From contig NZ_AP022590.1 of NCBI RefSeq assembly GCF_010731775.1, forward strand, positions 3,658,001 through 3,722,000: DNA of 64,000 nt. The letters are read 5' to 3'. The translations under genes and the position numbers were made by a program. The notes under the pieces were generated by a model. That model searched no databases. It had not been told where the DNA came from and saw only the letters and a program-made list of their open reading frames with translations. The stretch is from Mycobacterium mantenii (GTDB lineage Bacteria > Actinomycetota > Actinomycetes > Mycobacteriales > Mycobacteriaceae). Shown here piece after piece: positions 1 to 8,875 of this stretch (within the stretch, counting starts at the first letter, position 1; the number at the start of each line of letters is the position of its first letter).

Positions 1-123
1 GATGCCTGCGCGCTGTCGGCGGGGCGGATCGCGCCGACCGACGCCGCGGGGTTCGGGCTCGAGCAGAAGACCGGCCTGGCCGAGCTGATCGCCGAGCTGA
101 CCGACGGGAGAACGCGCGAATGA
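1..123 (+). CDS. C-terminal end of an unidentified protein (5' truncated)
   Basis: A frame open from the first base of the window ends at a TGA at 121-123, giving the last 40 residues of a protein whose start lies outside the window. The fragment is Ala/Gly-rich and ends in a Glu/Leu-rich stretch. It is too short to assign, although a loop followed by a terminal helix of this kind occurs at the C-terminus of enolase-superfamily dehydratases; that is only a guess. Its stop overlaps the ATG of the next gene as ATGA, so the two are very probably translationally coupled and in one operon. Confidence 0.6.
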   Translation, partial: DACALSAGRIAPTDAAGFGLEQKTGLAELIAELTDGRTRE

Positions 124-1037
124 AGATCGCGGTAATCGGTTGCGGTGCAATGGGTTCCATCTACGCCGCCCGGCTGGCCGCAGCGGGTAACGAGGTGCTG
201 GCCATCGACCGCCACCAGGCCGGCGTCGACCAGATCAGCCGGCATGGGTTGCGGGTCACCGGTCCGGGCTATGACCGGGTGGTCGAGCTGCGGGCGAGCA
301 CCACCGCACCGGACGAGGAGATGGACCTGATCGTGCTCGCCGTGAAGGCGGCCGACGTGACAACCGGTGCGCGACAAGCCCTTCCGATGTTGGGAACGGC
401 CACGCCGGTGCTGACCATCCAGAACGGCCTGGGATCGGCCGAGACCGTGGCCGGCATCGTCGGCGACAGTCGGGTCGCGGTCGGAATCGCCAGCGGGTTC
501 GGCGCGGCGACCGTGGCCCCCGGCCTTGTCCGCCACAACGCCATGAAAGCGATGCGGTTCGGCGCCTACTCGTCGCTGCCGCACGCGACGGTCGAGTCGA
601 TCGCGCGGGCGTGGGCCGATGCCGGATTCGATGCGGCCGCGGTCACCGACATCGCCGCCATGCAGTGGGAGAAGCTGATCTGCAACGCCGCCTACAGCGC
701 GCCGTGCGCGCTGACCGGAATGACCGTCGGCCAGGTGATGGACGACCCGGAGATGGGGCCGGTCAGCCGGTCGGCCGCCAGCGAGGCGTGGACCGTCGCG
801 CGGGCGTCGGGCATCGCGGTCGCCGTCACCGATGCGGTCGAACACGTTCGCGCCTTCGGCGCGCAAATGCCCGACGCCAAACCGTCGGCGCTGCTGGACC
901 ACGAGGCGCACCGGGTCAGCGAGATCGACGTCATCAACGGCGCGGTCCCGCGCCAGGGCGCGCGGGTTGGTGTCGCGGCGCCGGTGAACGCGACGCTGAC
1001 CGCGTTGGTCAAGTCGATCGAAAGGCAATGGGGCTGA
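120..1037 (+). CDS. 2-dehydropantoate 2-reductase family protein (ketopantoate reductase-like)
   Basis: The 305-residue protein begins with a dinucleotide-binding motif at residues 7-12 (GCGAMG), the NADPH site of the ApbA/PanE family. The middle holds the conserved pattern ending in QNGLG, and the C-terminal half carries the helical ketopantoate-reductase domain with a conserved Lys in WEKLICNAAYSA. Family members reduce ketopantoate to pantoate in coenzyme A biosynthesis, but many paralogues act on other 2-oxoacids. The start overlaps the previous gene by four bases, so it may serve that gene's catabolic pathway rather than pantothenate synthesis. Length fits the family (about 300 residues). 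The substrate is not established by the sequence. Confidence 0.85.
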   Translation: MKIAVIGCGAMGSIYAARLAAAGNEVLAIDRHQAGVDQISRHGLRVTGPGYDRVVELRASTTAPDEEMDLIVLAVKAADVTTGARQALPMLGTATPVLTIQNGLGSAETVAGIVGDSRVAVGIASGFGAATVAPGLVRHNAMKAMRFGAYSSLPHATVESIARAWADAGFDAAAVTDIAAMQWEKLICNAAYSAPCALTGMTVGQVMDDPEMGPVSRSAASEAWTVARASGIAVAVTDAVEHVRAFGAQMPDAKPSALLDHEAHRVSEIDVINGAVPRQGARVGVAAPVNATLTALVKSIERQWG

Positions 1038-1154
1038 CCACAGCTGGCGCTGTTGGGAAAGCGGGCAACCCCTTGCCAGCGGGGGCGCCGAGATTTTGGG
1101 GATTGTGTGAGTCCGCAATTTGATAGCGCATCTGCTAGCGCCTTTGAAAGAGAT

Positions 1155-2576
1155 CTATTCTCCGCAGACAGCGTCGACACGCCCGCGAACTCGCGCGACG
1201 AAATACAGCCCGATCACCACCGCCCAGGACAGCAGGCTGAGCCAGAGCTGGCTGCGCGCCGTGTGGTCGAACGCCATCTGCACCAGCACCGCGGTGATTC
1301 CGGTCAGCGTGAGAATCGACAGCACCGGATAGAACCACATTTTCACCGTCAGTCTCTCCGCGGGCGTTCGGCGGCGCAGGATGATCTGCGACAGGGCGAT
1401 CAACCAGTAGACGAACAAGATGATGGCGCCCGACGAGTTCAGCAGGAAGAGGAACACCGTGTTGGGCGAGACCCGCGCCATGATGACGCACCCGAACCCG
1501 ACCGCCGACGAGCACAAGATCGCGAAGTGGGGAACGCCGCGGCCACTCAGTTTGACCAATTGTGTTGGGGCTTCACCCCGCTCGGCGAGGACGAACAACA
1601 TGCGCGACGCGGTATAGAGCCCGGAGTTCAGGCAGGACAGCACCGCGGTCAGCACGACGGCGTTCATCACCTGGTCCGCGCCGGAAAGCCCCATGTGTTT
1701 GAGCGCGGCCACGTACGGCGAGGCACCGAGTTCCACGGAGTCCCAGGGCAACAGCACCACGAGCAGGAAGACCGAACCGACGAAGAAGATCCCGATGCGC
1801 GCCACCACCGATCTGGTCGCCTTCTGGACGGCCAGCTCGGGGTCGCGACTTTCCGCGGCGGCGACGGTGACGATCTCGGCGCCCACCATGGAGAAGATCA
1901 CCACCACGATGGCGGCGAACACCGCGCCGACGCCGTGGGGAAAGAACCCGCCGTGTGTGTGCAGATTGGCCAGACCTCCGTGATGGCCCGGCACCAGTCC
2001 CAGGATGTATGCCGTGCCCACGACCAGAAAGATCACGATCGTCGCGACTTTGATTCCGGCGAACCAGAATTCGAATTCCCCGAAAGACGACACCGAGAAC
2101 AGGTTGGTCGCCGTCATCAACACCATCGGGCCCAGTGACAGCAGCCACAGCGGCGCATGGAACCAGTAGTTGAGCACCTTACCGCCGGCGACCGCCTCGA
2201 AGCCCACCACGATCACCCAGAAGTACCAATACAGCCAGGCCACCGAGAAACCCGCCCAGCCGCCCAGGGCCTTGGCCGCGTAGTCGGCGAACGATCCGGT
2301 GGACGGGTTCGCGGCCGCCATCTCGCCCAGCATCCGCATCACCAGCACGATGAGCAGACCGCAGAGGGCGTAGGTGAGGAACGCGGCCGGGCCGGTGTCC
2401 TTGATCACCACGCCGGACCCGACGAACAATCCGGCGCCGATGACCCCGCCCAGGGCGATCATGCTGAGCTGCCGTTGCGACAGTCCTTGGCGCAGTTGCG
2501 GAGTAACGCCGCCTTCCGACGCCCGCGGGTCGTCATCCGCGGGACCGGAACTCACCTGGCGTTGCGTGCGCGGCAT
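1155..2576 (-). CDS. gabP: Amino-acid/GABA permease of the APC family
   Basis: The 473-residue protein is an integral membrane permease with about twelve hydrophobic segments. It opens after a roughly 35-residue polar N-terminus with the APC signature LGGVIGAGLFVGSG in TM1, followed by the NPSTGSFADYA motif of the amino-acid transporter subfamily. It would import GABA or a related amino acid with protons. H37Rv has gabP (Rv0522) at the equivalent place, which supports the symbol, though CycA/AnsP-type specificity cannot be excluded. The gene stands alone, separated by about 40 bp from the stop of the next leftward gene. A downstream in-frame ATG exists, but it would remove the first membrane segments. 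Confidence 0.85.
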   Translation of the reverse strand: MPRTQRQVSSGPADDDPRASEGGVTPQLRQGLSQRQLSMIALGGVIGAGLFVGSGVVIKDTGPAAFLTYALCGLLIVLVMRMLGEMAAANPSTGSFADYAAKALGGWAGFSVAWLYWYFWVIVVGFEAVAGGKVLNYWFHAPLWLLSLGPMVLMTATNLFSVSSFGEFEFWFAGIKVATIVIFLVVGTAYILGLVPGHHGGLANLHTHGGFFPHGVGAVFAAIVVVIFSMVGAEIVTVAAAESRDPELAVQKATRSVVARIGIFFVGSVFLLVVLLPWDSVELGASPYVAALKHMGLSGADQVMNAVVLTAVLSCLNSGLYTASRMLFVLAERGEAPTQLVKLSGRGVPHFAILCSSAVGFGCVIMARVSPNTVFLFLLNSSGAIILFVYWLIALSQIILRRRTPAERLTVKMWFYPVLSILTLTGITAVLVQMAFDHTARSQLWLSLLSWAVVIGLYFVARVRGRVDAVCGE

Positions 2577-2618
2577 GCCCGGACGCTATCGGGCTTCGCG
2601 GCCCGCAGCAACAACGAC

Positions 2619-3977
2619 CTACAGGTACAAGTCGCGGTCGCGGATCAGCGCCGTGGCGACCACGCTAATAGCCGCTGTCGCAACCAGATACCCGCACGCC
2701 AGCCACGGCGCACCGCCGAGCGCCGCGATCAGCGCGGTCAAGATCATCGGGGTGACCCCGGAGGCGTAGATCCCCGAGACCTGATAGACGAACGACAATC
2801 CCGTATAGCGCGTGTTGGTGGGATACAGCGCGGAGTACAGCGTGCCCTGGGCGCCGTAGAAGAGCGCATGCACGACACCGAACACGATGATCATCGCCAG
2901 CCCGAACCACACCAGATTCCTGGTACCGAACAGGGCGAACGCCGGAAAGGCCGCCAGGCCGTAGCAGGCGATGCCGGCCAGGTAGACCCGCCGCGCACCG
3001 AATCGCTCGGTCAATCGCCCCGAAATCGGCAGCAGCACCGCCATCACCAGTGCGGCAATGGTCACCACCACCAACACCGACACCCGGTTCAGTCCAAGGG
3101 CGCCGGTGGCGTAACTGATGGCGAAGACACCCCAGGTGTTGAACGCCGAGCCCTCGGCCCACCGCGACAGCAGTCCGAGCACGGTGTTGCGCCGCGACCG
3201 CGGCTTGCGGACGATGTCGCGGATAGGCACGGTGGATGCGGCCTGCAGGTCCTGCAATTCCCGGAACGCCGGCGTCTCGTCGACGCGCAACCGGACCACG
3301 ACGCCGATCACGACCAGCAGCAGGCTCAGCAGAAAGCCGATGCGCCAGCCGTAGGAGAGGAACCGCGCCGGCCCCAAAACGATCTGCAGGAACGCGAATA
3401 TGCCGGTGCCCAGGGCGAGGCCGAGCGCCAACCCGATCTGCGGGATCGCCCCGAAGCGGCCGCGCCGGTCGCCGGGGCTGTGCTCGACGGCCAGCAGCAC
3501 CGCCCCGCCCCACTCACCCCCGAGCGCAAAGCCCTGCAGGACGCGCAACACCAGCAGCAGGATCGGCGCCCACGCCCCGATCTGTGCGGACGTCGGCAAC
3601 ACCCCGATCAGCGCCGTCGCGCCGCCCATGATCAGCATGGTCAACGCCAGGCTGCGCTTGCGTCCGATCCGGTCACCGATGTGGCCGAACACCAGGCCCC
3701 CGATGGGCCGCATGACGAACCCGACGGCGAAGGTCGCGAACGCCAATAGCGTTCCCACCAAAGAACTTTCGTTGGGAAAGAACACCTTGTTGAACACCAG
3801 GCCCGCCGCGGTGGCGTACAGGAAGAAGTCGTACCACTCGACCGTGGTGCCCAGCAGGCTCGCCGCGACGACAATGCGCAACCGCCGCCGTCGCTGCTCG
3901 GCGGATTCGTCAACCGCCTCGCGCGCCGCCGGGGCGATCCCGGCGCCGGCTGCGGACGCGGGCATCGTTGCCGCCAT
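2619..3977 (-). CDS. MFS transporter, metabolite:H+ symporter (MHS) family
   Basis: This 452-residue integral membrane protein has twelve predicted membrane spans. The N-terminal pattern TTVEWYDFFLYATAAGLVF and the loop motif GHIGDRIGRKRSL are hallmarks of the MHS branch (ProP, KgtP and shikimate transporters). It should import a small organic acid, osmolyte or similar solute with protons. The frame is open further upstream, but I place the start at the ATG at 3977. It lies five bases after the stop of the SsuD-like gene, and the longer N-terminus would be non-homologous, Arg/Gly-rich and antisense-like. Tight coupling to ssuD suggests a sulfonate-related or other organosulfur substrate, which is inference. 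Confidence 0.85.
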   Translation of the reverse strand: MAATMPASAAGAGIAPAAREAVDESAEQRRRRLRIVVAASLLGTTVEWYDFFLYATAAGLVFNKVFFPNESSLVGTLLAFATFAVGFVMRPIGGLVFGHIGDRIGRKRSLALTMLIMGGATALIGVLPTSAQIGAWAPILLLVLRVLQGFALGGEWGGAVLLAVEHSPGDRRGRFGAIPQIGLALGLALGTGIFAFLQIVLGPARFLSYGWRIGFLLSLLLVVIGVVVRLRVDETPAFRELQDLQAASTVPIRDIVRKPRSRRNTVLGLLSRWAEGSAFNTWGVFAISYATGALGLNRVSVLVVVTIAALVMAVLLPISGRLTERFGARRVYLAGIACYGLAAFPAFALFGTRNLVWFGLAMIIVFGVVHALFYGAQGTLYSALYPTNTRYTGLSFVYQVSGIYASGVTPMILTALIAALGGAPWLACGYLVATAAISVVATALIRDRDLYL

Positions 3978-3982
3978 GGCCG

Positions 3983-5128
3983 TTAGTGCGCCGAGGCGAC
4001 CGCGAACGGGGTCGCCGCTGCCGGATGCGATTGGCGGTTGGGGTGCCGCCACAAGCCCATCCGCTCGAGCAGCGGCAACACACCCTCGCCGAACCAGTAG
4101 GCCTCTTCCAGATGCGGATACCCCGACAAGATGAAGTGACTGATGCCCGATTTGGCGTATTCGGCCAGCCGTTCGGCGACCTCGGCGTGCGAGCCGACCA
4201 GGGCGGTGCCCGCTCCCCCACGGACCAGACCCACCCCGGCCCACAGGTTGGGCGCGACCAACAATTTACTGCTGTCGCCGCCGTGCAGGTCTAGCATGCG
4301 GCGCTGGCCTTCGGATTCGCTGCGCGCCAGGCTGGCCTGCACCCGCTCGACGTCCGCCGGGTCGATCGCGGCCAGCAACCGGTCGGCCTCGGCCCACGCC
4401 TCGGCGGCCGTGTCGCGGCTGATCACGTGAATCCGCAAGCCGTACTGCAGGATCCGGCCGGCATCGACGGCCAGTCCACGGATCCAGTCGAGCTTCTTGG
4501 CGACCGCGGTAAGCGGTTCGCCCCAGGTGAGGTACACGTCGGAGTGTTTGGCCGCCACCGGTCCGGCCGCTGCCGAGGATCCACCGAAGAACACCGCCGG
4601 GATCGGGTCGGGCGGGTTGTTCAGTTGGGCGCCCTCGACCAAGATGTGTTCTCCCGCAAAGCTAACCGGATCCTTGGAGGTCCACAACTGGCGCACCACG
4701 TGCAAAAACTCGGCGGTGCGGGCGTACCGCGCCTCCTTGTCCAGGAAATCCCCGTAGGCCCGTTGCTCGTGCGCTTCGCCGCCGGTGACGACGTTCAGCA
4801 GCAGCCGCCCCTGCGAGTGCCGCTGGAAAGTGCCGGCCATCTGGGCGGCCAGGGTCGGACTCAGCATCCCGGGACGGAACGCAACCAGGAATTTCAGGGT
4901 CTCGGTCGATTCGACCAGCATCGCCGTCGTCAACCACGCGTCCTCACACCACAATCCGGTGGGCGTGAGGACGGCTTCGAAACCGTTGTCTTCAGCCGCC
5001 GTGCAGATCTGGTGCAGATACTTCAGCGTGGCCGGCCGGTCACCGGACATTGCCGTGCCGTGTCCGCCCGCGACCAGATTCCGCGAATCGCCGTAGGTCG
5101 GCAGAAACCAATGAAACGCGAGACTCAA
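3983..5128 (-). CDS. ssuD: FMNH2-dependent alkanesulfonate monooxygenase (LLM class)
   Basis: The protein is a luciferase-like monooxygenase that would cleave alkanesulfonates to aldehyde and sulfite using reduced flavin, supplying sulfur. The N-terminus LSLAFHWFLPTYGDSRN parallels E. coli SsuD, and the NVVTGGEAHEQRAYGD and PHLEEAYWFGEGVLPLL segments are SsuD signatures. I choose a TTG start at 5128: it gives 381 residues, the length of E. coli SsuD, aligns with the SsuD N-terminus, and has an AGAGG ribosome site eight bases upstream. An in-frame GTG at 5158 would add ten acidic residues. No SsuE reductase or SsuABC transporter genes are adjacent; an MHS transporter follows after five bases. 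Confidence 0.88.
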   Translation of the reverse strand: MSLAFHWFLPTYGDSRNLVAGGHGTAMSGDRPATLKYLHQICTAAEDNGFEAVLTPTGLWCEDAWLTTAMLVESTETLKFLVAFRPGMLSPTLAAQMAGTFQRHSQGRLLLNVVTGGEAHEQRAYGDFLDKEARYARTAEFLHVVRQLWTSKDPVSFAGEHILVEGAQLNNPPDPIPAVFFGGSSAAAGPVAAKHSDVYLTWGEPLTAVAKKLDWIRGLAVDAGRILQYGLRIHVISRDTAAEAWAEADRLLAAIDPADVERVQASLARSESEGQRRMLDLHGGDSSKLLVAPNLWAGVGLVRGGAGTALVGSHAEVAERLAEYAKSGISHFILSGYPHLEEAYWFGEGVLPLLERMGLWRHPNRQSHPAAATPFAVASAH

Positions 5129-5544
5129 TTCACCATCCTCTTCCGCTCCTGTGCACACAGAGGTTCCATCATGCTGAAATCGGCGTCGGCGGGCGATGGT
5201 TGAAACCTGCGAGATTGCATCCCCGGCCGGGCACCGCCATCACGGCGGCCAGCCGCACGCCGCGCGCGTCTTCGCGGTGCCGGACGAGTGGCGAGCACGG
5301 TCGCGTCTCCCTCTGTCCCAGAAGGCAATACGATCGAGATGAATCGGGCGGCGGCAACCGGCGAAATCGGCGCTACGATGACTACGATCTCGGCCGATGC
5401 CGCAACTCGGCGCCGACATTGCGCGCGCCGGACGGCCGACAAGGTCACCGCTTCGTGACCGGAAGGTCACACCAGATCACACAATGCTTCCAATACGGCG
5501 TGGCTCGGCAGGTAATCCCCGCTCAGCGCGGCATTATTGCGATC
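5129..5544. promoter_or_regulatory. Divergent intergenic region between ssuD and the Tat esterase gene
   Basis: About 415 bases separate two divergent genes and must hold both promoters. I see no supportable coding sequence; the open frames crossing it lack ribosome sites and protein-like composition. The only clear structure is an inverted repeat, GGTCAC-N6-GTGACC at 5443-5460, followed four bases later by a third GGTCAC at 5465-5470, about 75-100 bases before the esterase ATG. This could be an operator. No riboswitch or RNA gene was recognised. Confidence 0.4.
5443..5470. promoter_or_regulatory. Candidate operator: GGTCAC inverted plus direct repeat
   Basis: GGTCAC (5443-5448) and GTGACC (5455-5460) form a perfect inverted repeat with a six-base spacer. 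A third copy, GGTCAC, lies at 5465-5470. The placement upstream of the esterase gene fits a dimeric repressor or activator site. No regulator is assigned and no experimental counterpart is known to me. Confidence 0.35.
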
Positions 5545-6408
5545 ATGCCTGACCTCACACGCCGAGCGGTGCTCCGGATGGGCGCCGGTGCCAGCCTCGG
5601 CGCTGCCGGCGTGCTCGCCTTCGGCTCCCTGCTGGCTCCCGGCAGGTCGTACGCCGCGACCCTGCCGCAGGCGCCCGCGCCGTTCGAGCCGCCGACGGCG
5701 GGCAAGACCCTGCCGACCCGGCTCAGCGGATCGTTCGTGTCGGCGGCCCGAGGCGGGATCAAGACCAACTACGTGATCGCCATGCCGCCGGGCCAGACCG
5801 GCGCGCTGCGCCCCGTGATCGCCCTGCACGGCGTGGACGGCGACGCCAACCAGATGCTCGACATGGGCGTGCCGGACGGGCTGGCCCAGCTGGTCAAGGA
5901 GGGCAAGCCGCCGTTCGCGGTGGTCGGCGTCGACGGCGGCAACACCTACTGGCACAAAAGGACTTCCGGCGAGGACTCCGGCGCCATGGTGCTCGACGAG
6001 CTGCTGCCGATGCTGTCCACCATGGGTTTCGACACCTCCCGGGTCGGTTTCATGGGGTGGTCGATGGGCGGATACGGGGCGCTGCGTCTGGGTGCCAAGC
6101 TGGGGCCGGCACGGACCGCCGGCATCTGTGCGATCAGCCCGGCGCTGTACACCTCGTATCCGCTGAGTGCGCCCGGGGCGTTCGACAGCAATGACGACTT
6201 CGTGCAGAACAGCGTCATGGGCCTGCCGGCGCTGAATTCGATTCCGCTGCGGGTGGATTGCGGCAACTTCGACCGCTTCTATTTCGCCACAAAGCAATTC
6301 GTGTACCAGTTGAAAACCCAACCGGCGGGCAGCTTCTCCCTAGGCGGGCACGACGTCGCCTATTGGCGCAGCCAACTGCCCGGTGAATTGGCCTGGTTGG
6401 CGACCTAG
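5545..6408 (+). CDS. Tat-exported alpha/beta-hydrolase (esterase-D-like; Rv0519c homologue)
   Basis: The 287-residue protein starts with a twin-arginine signal (TRRAVLRMG, residues 5-13), a hydrophobic stretch and an Ala-rich cleavage region near residue 38, so it is probably exported folded. The alpha/beta-hydrolase nucleophile elbow is GWSMGGYGA with Ser173, and a late GGHDVAYW segment supplies the likely catalytic His, as in esterase-D/antigen-85-type enzymes. It may hydrolyse an ester in the cell envelope. The frame is open about 500 bases further upstream, but the ATG at 5545 is the first start giving a sensible Tat signal. It precedes the acyltransferase gene by nine bases, which suggests co-transcription. 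Confidence 0.82.
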   Translation: MPDLTRRAVLRMGAGASLGAAGVLAFGSLLAPGRSYAATLPQAPAPFEPPTAGKTLPTRLSGSFVSAARGGIKTNYVIAMPPGQTGALRPVIALHGVDGDANQMLDMGVPDGLAQLVKEGKPPFAVVGVDGGNTYWHKRTSGEDSGAMVLDELLPMLSTMGFDTSRVGFMGWSMGGYGALRLGAKLGPARTAGICAISPALYTSYPLSAPGAFDSNDDFVQNSVMGLPALNSIPLRVDCGNFDRFYFATKQFVYQLKTQPAGSFSLGGHDVAYWRSQLPGELAWLAT

Positions 6409-6417
6409 CCCACGTAG

Positions 6418-8583
6418 ATGACACTTCGGGAGGAATCGGTCGCCGGCAGCCCACACCCACCTGCGCGGCAGACTTCCCGAAGGGGATTCCGGCCCGACAT
6501 CGAGGGACTGCGCGCGGTCGCGGTGATCGCCGTCGTGCTCTACCACGCCGGCATCCCGGGAATCACCGGCGGCTACATCGGGGTGGACGTCTTCTTCGTC
6601 ATCTCCGGCTTCCTGATCACCGGGCTGCTCTTCCGCGAGGCGAGCACCACGAATACCGTTGCACTGGGCCGGTTTTACGGTGCACGCGCCCGGCGGCTGC
6701 TGCCCGCCGCGGCCATCGTCGGCACCATCACCGCGATCGCCGCCGCCGCGGTATTGCCCCCGCTGCCGGCGCGCAGCGTGTTCCTCGACGGCATCGCCAG
6801 CGCACTGTATGTCGGCAACTACCGGTTCGCGCTGCGCGGCACCGACTATCTGACCTCCGACGCCCCGTCGCCGTTCCAGCACTACTGGTCGCTGGGCGTG
6901 GAAGAGCAGTTCTACCTGGTGTGGCCGGTGCTGATCATCGCCATCGCCTGGTCGGTCCCGCGCATCCCGCGCCTTCGCGCGGCGGCGGCGCGCGCGACCC
7001 CGTACGCGGTGGCCCTCGCGGTGGTGCTCGCGGCGTCGCTGACGGCGGCCGCGCTGTGGACCCGCACATCGCCGTCGTGGGCGTTCTTCTCGCTGCCCAC
7101 CCGCGCCTGGGAACTGGCCGCCGGTGGGCTGGTGGCCCTGTCGATTCAGCAGTGGCGCCGGCTGTCGCTGCGGACCGCGGCCATCGCCGGCTGGGGCGGC
7201 CTGGCGTTGATCCTGCTGACCTGCACCCAGCTCAACGCCCATACCCCGTATCCCGGTACCGAGGCGCTGCTGCCGGTGCTGGGCACCGCGCTGATCATCG
7301 GTGGGGGCGCCGTCACCGGCGGGCTCGGGCCCGGTCGCTTGCTGTGCCGCCCGTCGATGCGCGCGATCGGCCGGATCTCCTACTCGTGGTACCTGTGGCA
7401 CTGGCCGGTGCTGCTGCTGATGCCGGCGCTGCTCGGCGAGCCGGCGGGGCTGCCGGCCAGGCTGAGCGCCACGGCCGTCTCGGCCGGGCTGGCCGTCATC
7501 ACCCTGCACCTGGTGGAGAATCCCGGCCGCTTCGCCGCGGCGCTGCGCCGGTCGGCGAAGGTCAGCCTGGTCGTGGCGGGCGGCGCCAGTGCCGCCACCG
7601 CGTGCGCGTGCCTGCTGCTGCTCAACGTGATCCCGGCACCGGTGGGCCACGGGGTGGCCGCCCCGCGGGCCAACATCATTGCGACGCCCCCGACCAACGC
7701 CCCCGCCGTCAGTCCCCAGGAGGCGGCCGTTCGTCAGGGCTTCGAGCAGGCGCGGGTGGCGCTCGCAGGGGCCGCCGGCCTGCGAGCCGTGCCGTCGAAC
7801 CTGGACCCGCCGCTGGCGAAGGCGCCCGCCGACAAGGCCGCCGTGTTCGTCAACGGCTGCGTCCGGTCCTGGCGCGACGTCGGACAAAGCGAGTGCGCGA
7901 CCGGCGACACCGCCTCGCCGACGACGGTGGCCCTGATCGGCGACTCGCACGCCGCCATGTGGAACCCCGCCTTCGAGCAGCTCGCCGAGCAGCGGCACTG
8001 GCGGCTGGAGACGCTGGCCAAGGTGACGTGTCCGCTGCAGGACCTGCACATCGTGAGCCCGTATCTGGGCCGCGAGTACACCGAATGCGAACAGTGGCGC
8101 GCCCAGATCATGGGCCGGATGGCCGCCGAACACCCGCGACTGATCGTCCTGGACATGAGCCGGCGCTACGGCGGGGATTTCGGCTTCGCCTCCTACGACC
8201 CGGCGTGGATCGACACTTTGGGGCGCACGGTGGCGCAGTTGCGCGGCACCGGCGCGACCGTCCTCGTGCTCGGACCCGCCCCCGACCCGCATTCGTCCGC
8301 GCCAACGTGCCTCTCCGCGCACCTCGACGACGTGAGCGCCTGTACGCCAACGAGATCCGAGGGGCTCAACGGCGACGGCATCGCTGCCGAGCGGGCGGCG
8401 ACGACCGGCAGCGGCGGCCACTATGCCGACCTGACCGACATGTTCTGCACCGCCGACCGCTGCCCCGTCATCGTCGGCAACACCCTGGTGTTCCGCGACG
8501 ACAACCATGTGACGACCGAGTACGCGCAGTTGGTGGCGCCGCTGCTGGGTGCGCTGGCCGACCGCGCCCTGGTGAACGGGTGA
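6418..8583 (+). CDS. Membrane acyltransferase-3 fused to a C-terminal SGNH domain (OafA/OatA type)
   Basis: This 721-residue protein has an N-terminal acyltransferase-3 domain (about residues 25-370, ten or so membrane spans). Its marks are RPDIEGLRAVAVIAVVLYH and the conserved His in that segment, plus the GGYIGVDVFFVISGFLIT motif. The C-terminal third is an extracytoplasmic SGNH hydrolase-like domain with IGDSHAAMW near residue 507 and a late DDNHVT triad segment near residue 696. Such fusions move acyl groups from the cytoplasm to extracellular sugars, as in peptidoglycan or lipopolysaccharide O-acetylation. The mycobacterial acceptor is unknown. It follows the Tat esterase after nine bases. 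The start ATG at 6418 has no good ribosome site, so the N-terminus is uncertain by about 20 residues. Confidence 0.88.
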   Translation: MTLREESVAGSPHPPARQTSRRGFRPDIEGLRAVAVIAVVLYHAGIPGITGGYIGVDVFFVISGFLITGLLFREASTTNTVALGRFYGARARRLLPAAAIVGTITAIAAAAVLPPLPARSVFLDGIASALYVGNYRFALRGTDYLTSDAPSPFQHYWSLGVEEQFYLVWPVLIIAIAWSVPRIPRLRAAAARATPYAVALAVVLAASLTAAALWTRTSPSWAFFSLPTRAWELAAGGLVALSIQQWRRLSLRTAAIAGWGGLALILLTCTQLNAHTPYPGTEALLPVLGTALIIGGGAVTGGLGPGRLLCRPSMRAIGRISYSWYLWHWPVLLLMPALLGEPAGLPARLSATAVSAGLAVITLHLVENPGRFAAALRRSAKVSLVVAGGASAATACACLLLLNVIPAPVGHGVAAPRANIIATPPTNAPAVSPQEAAVRQGFEQARVALAGAAGLRAVPSNLDPPLAKAPADKAAVFVNGCVRSWRDVGQSECATGDTASPTTVALIGDSHAAMWNPAFEQLAEQRHWRLETLAKVTCPLQDLHIVSPYLGREYTECEQWRAQIMGRMAAEHPRLIVLDMSRRYGGDFGFASYDPAWIDTLGRTVAQLRGTGATVLVLGPAPDPHSSAPTCLSAHLDDVSACTPTRSEGLNGDGIAAERAATTGSGGHYADLTDMFCTADRCPVIVGNTLVFRDDNHVTTEYAQLVAPLLGALADRALVNG

Positions 8584-8648
8584 GTGGCAATGAACTTCTC
8601 GTGGCTGACCAACGTCAGATCAGTGAAGGGTTTTTGGAGGTTTTGCCG

Positions 8649-8768
8649 ATGATGTCCCCGCTGCTGCTGGTCTGCATCGCACTAGCCGCGCCCTTCGCCG
8701 GAATCGGCTTCCTCCACGTCCAGGACCGCTTGGAGCGCTGGGACTACGAGCGGCACGCGGACGACTGA
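8649..8768 (+). CDS. Small single-pass membrane protein, 39 residues
   Basis: A 40-codon frame starts with two adjacent ATGs at 8649 and 8652. A strong GGAGG site sits eight bases upstream of the first, in an otherwise non-coding gap 65 bases after the acyltransferase stop. The peptide has one hydrophobic span (residues 4-23) and then a charged tail, LERWDYERHADD. The good ribosome site, the membrane-plus-charged-tail layout and the TGA in a short intergenic space argue that it is real. I recall similar small proteins in mycobacterial genomes but no assigned function. It may anchor or modulate the neighbouring acyltransferase; that is speculation. Confidence 0.6.
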   Translation: MMSPLLLVCIALAAPFAGIGFLHVQDRLERWDYERHADD

Positions 8769-8875
8769 CCCGCGCTTGGCAAAGGTCCCGCTTTCGTAAA
8801 TCCGCGTAGCCGCGGCCGGGTTCTGCGCGATTGTGCCGATGTTTTCGCCGCGCCCATGCACACATGCTGGCTAAC

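Noticed and set aside
3977..4244. Longer N-terminus for the MHS transporter
   Set aside because: It overlaps ssuD on the same strand in another frame and has Arg/Gly-rich shadow composition; the ATG at 3977 directly after the ssuD stop gives the family start.
5050..5544. Longer N-terminus for the Tat esterase from an upstream in-frame ATG
   Set aside because: The extra 165 residues are non-homologous, overlap ssuD on the other strand and would bury the Tat signal inside the protein.
6340..8508. A 722-codon open frame antisense to the acyltransferase-SGNH gene, and similar long antisense frames at 2157-3749 and 10136-11857
   Set aside because: Long antisense frames are expected in high-G+C coding DNA. 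Their translations are Arg/Gly/Gln-rich low-complexity and lack domains, while the opposite strand carries clear protein families.
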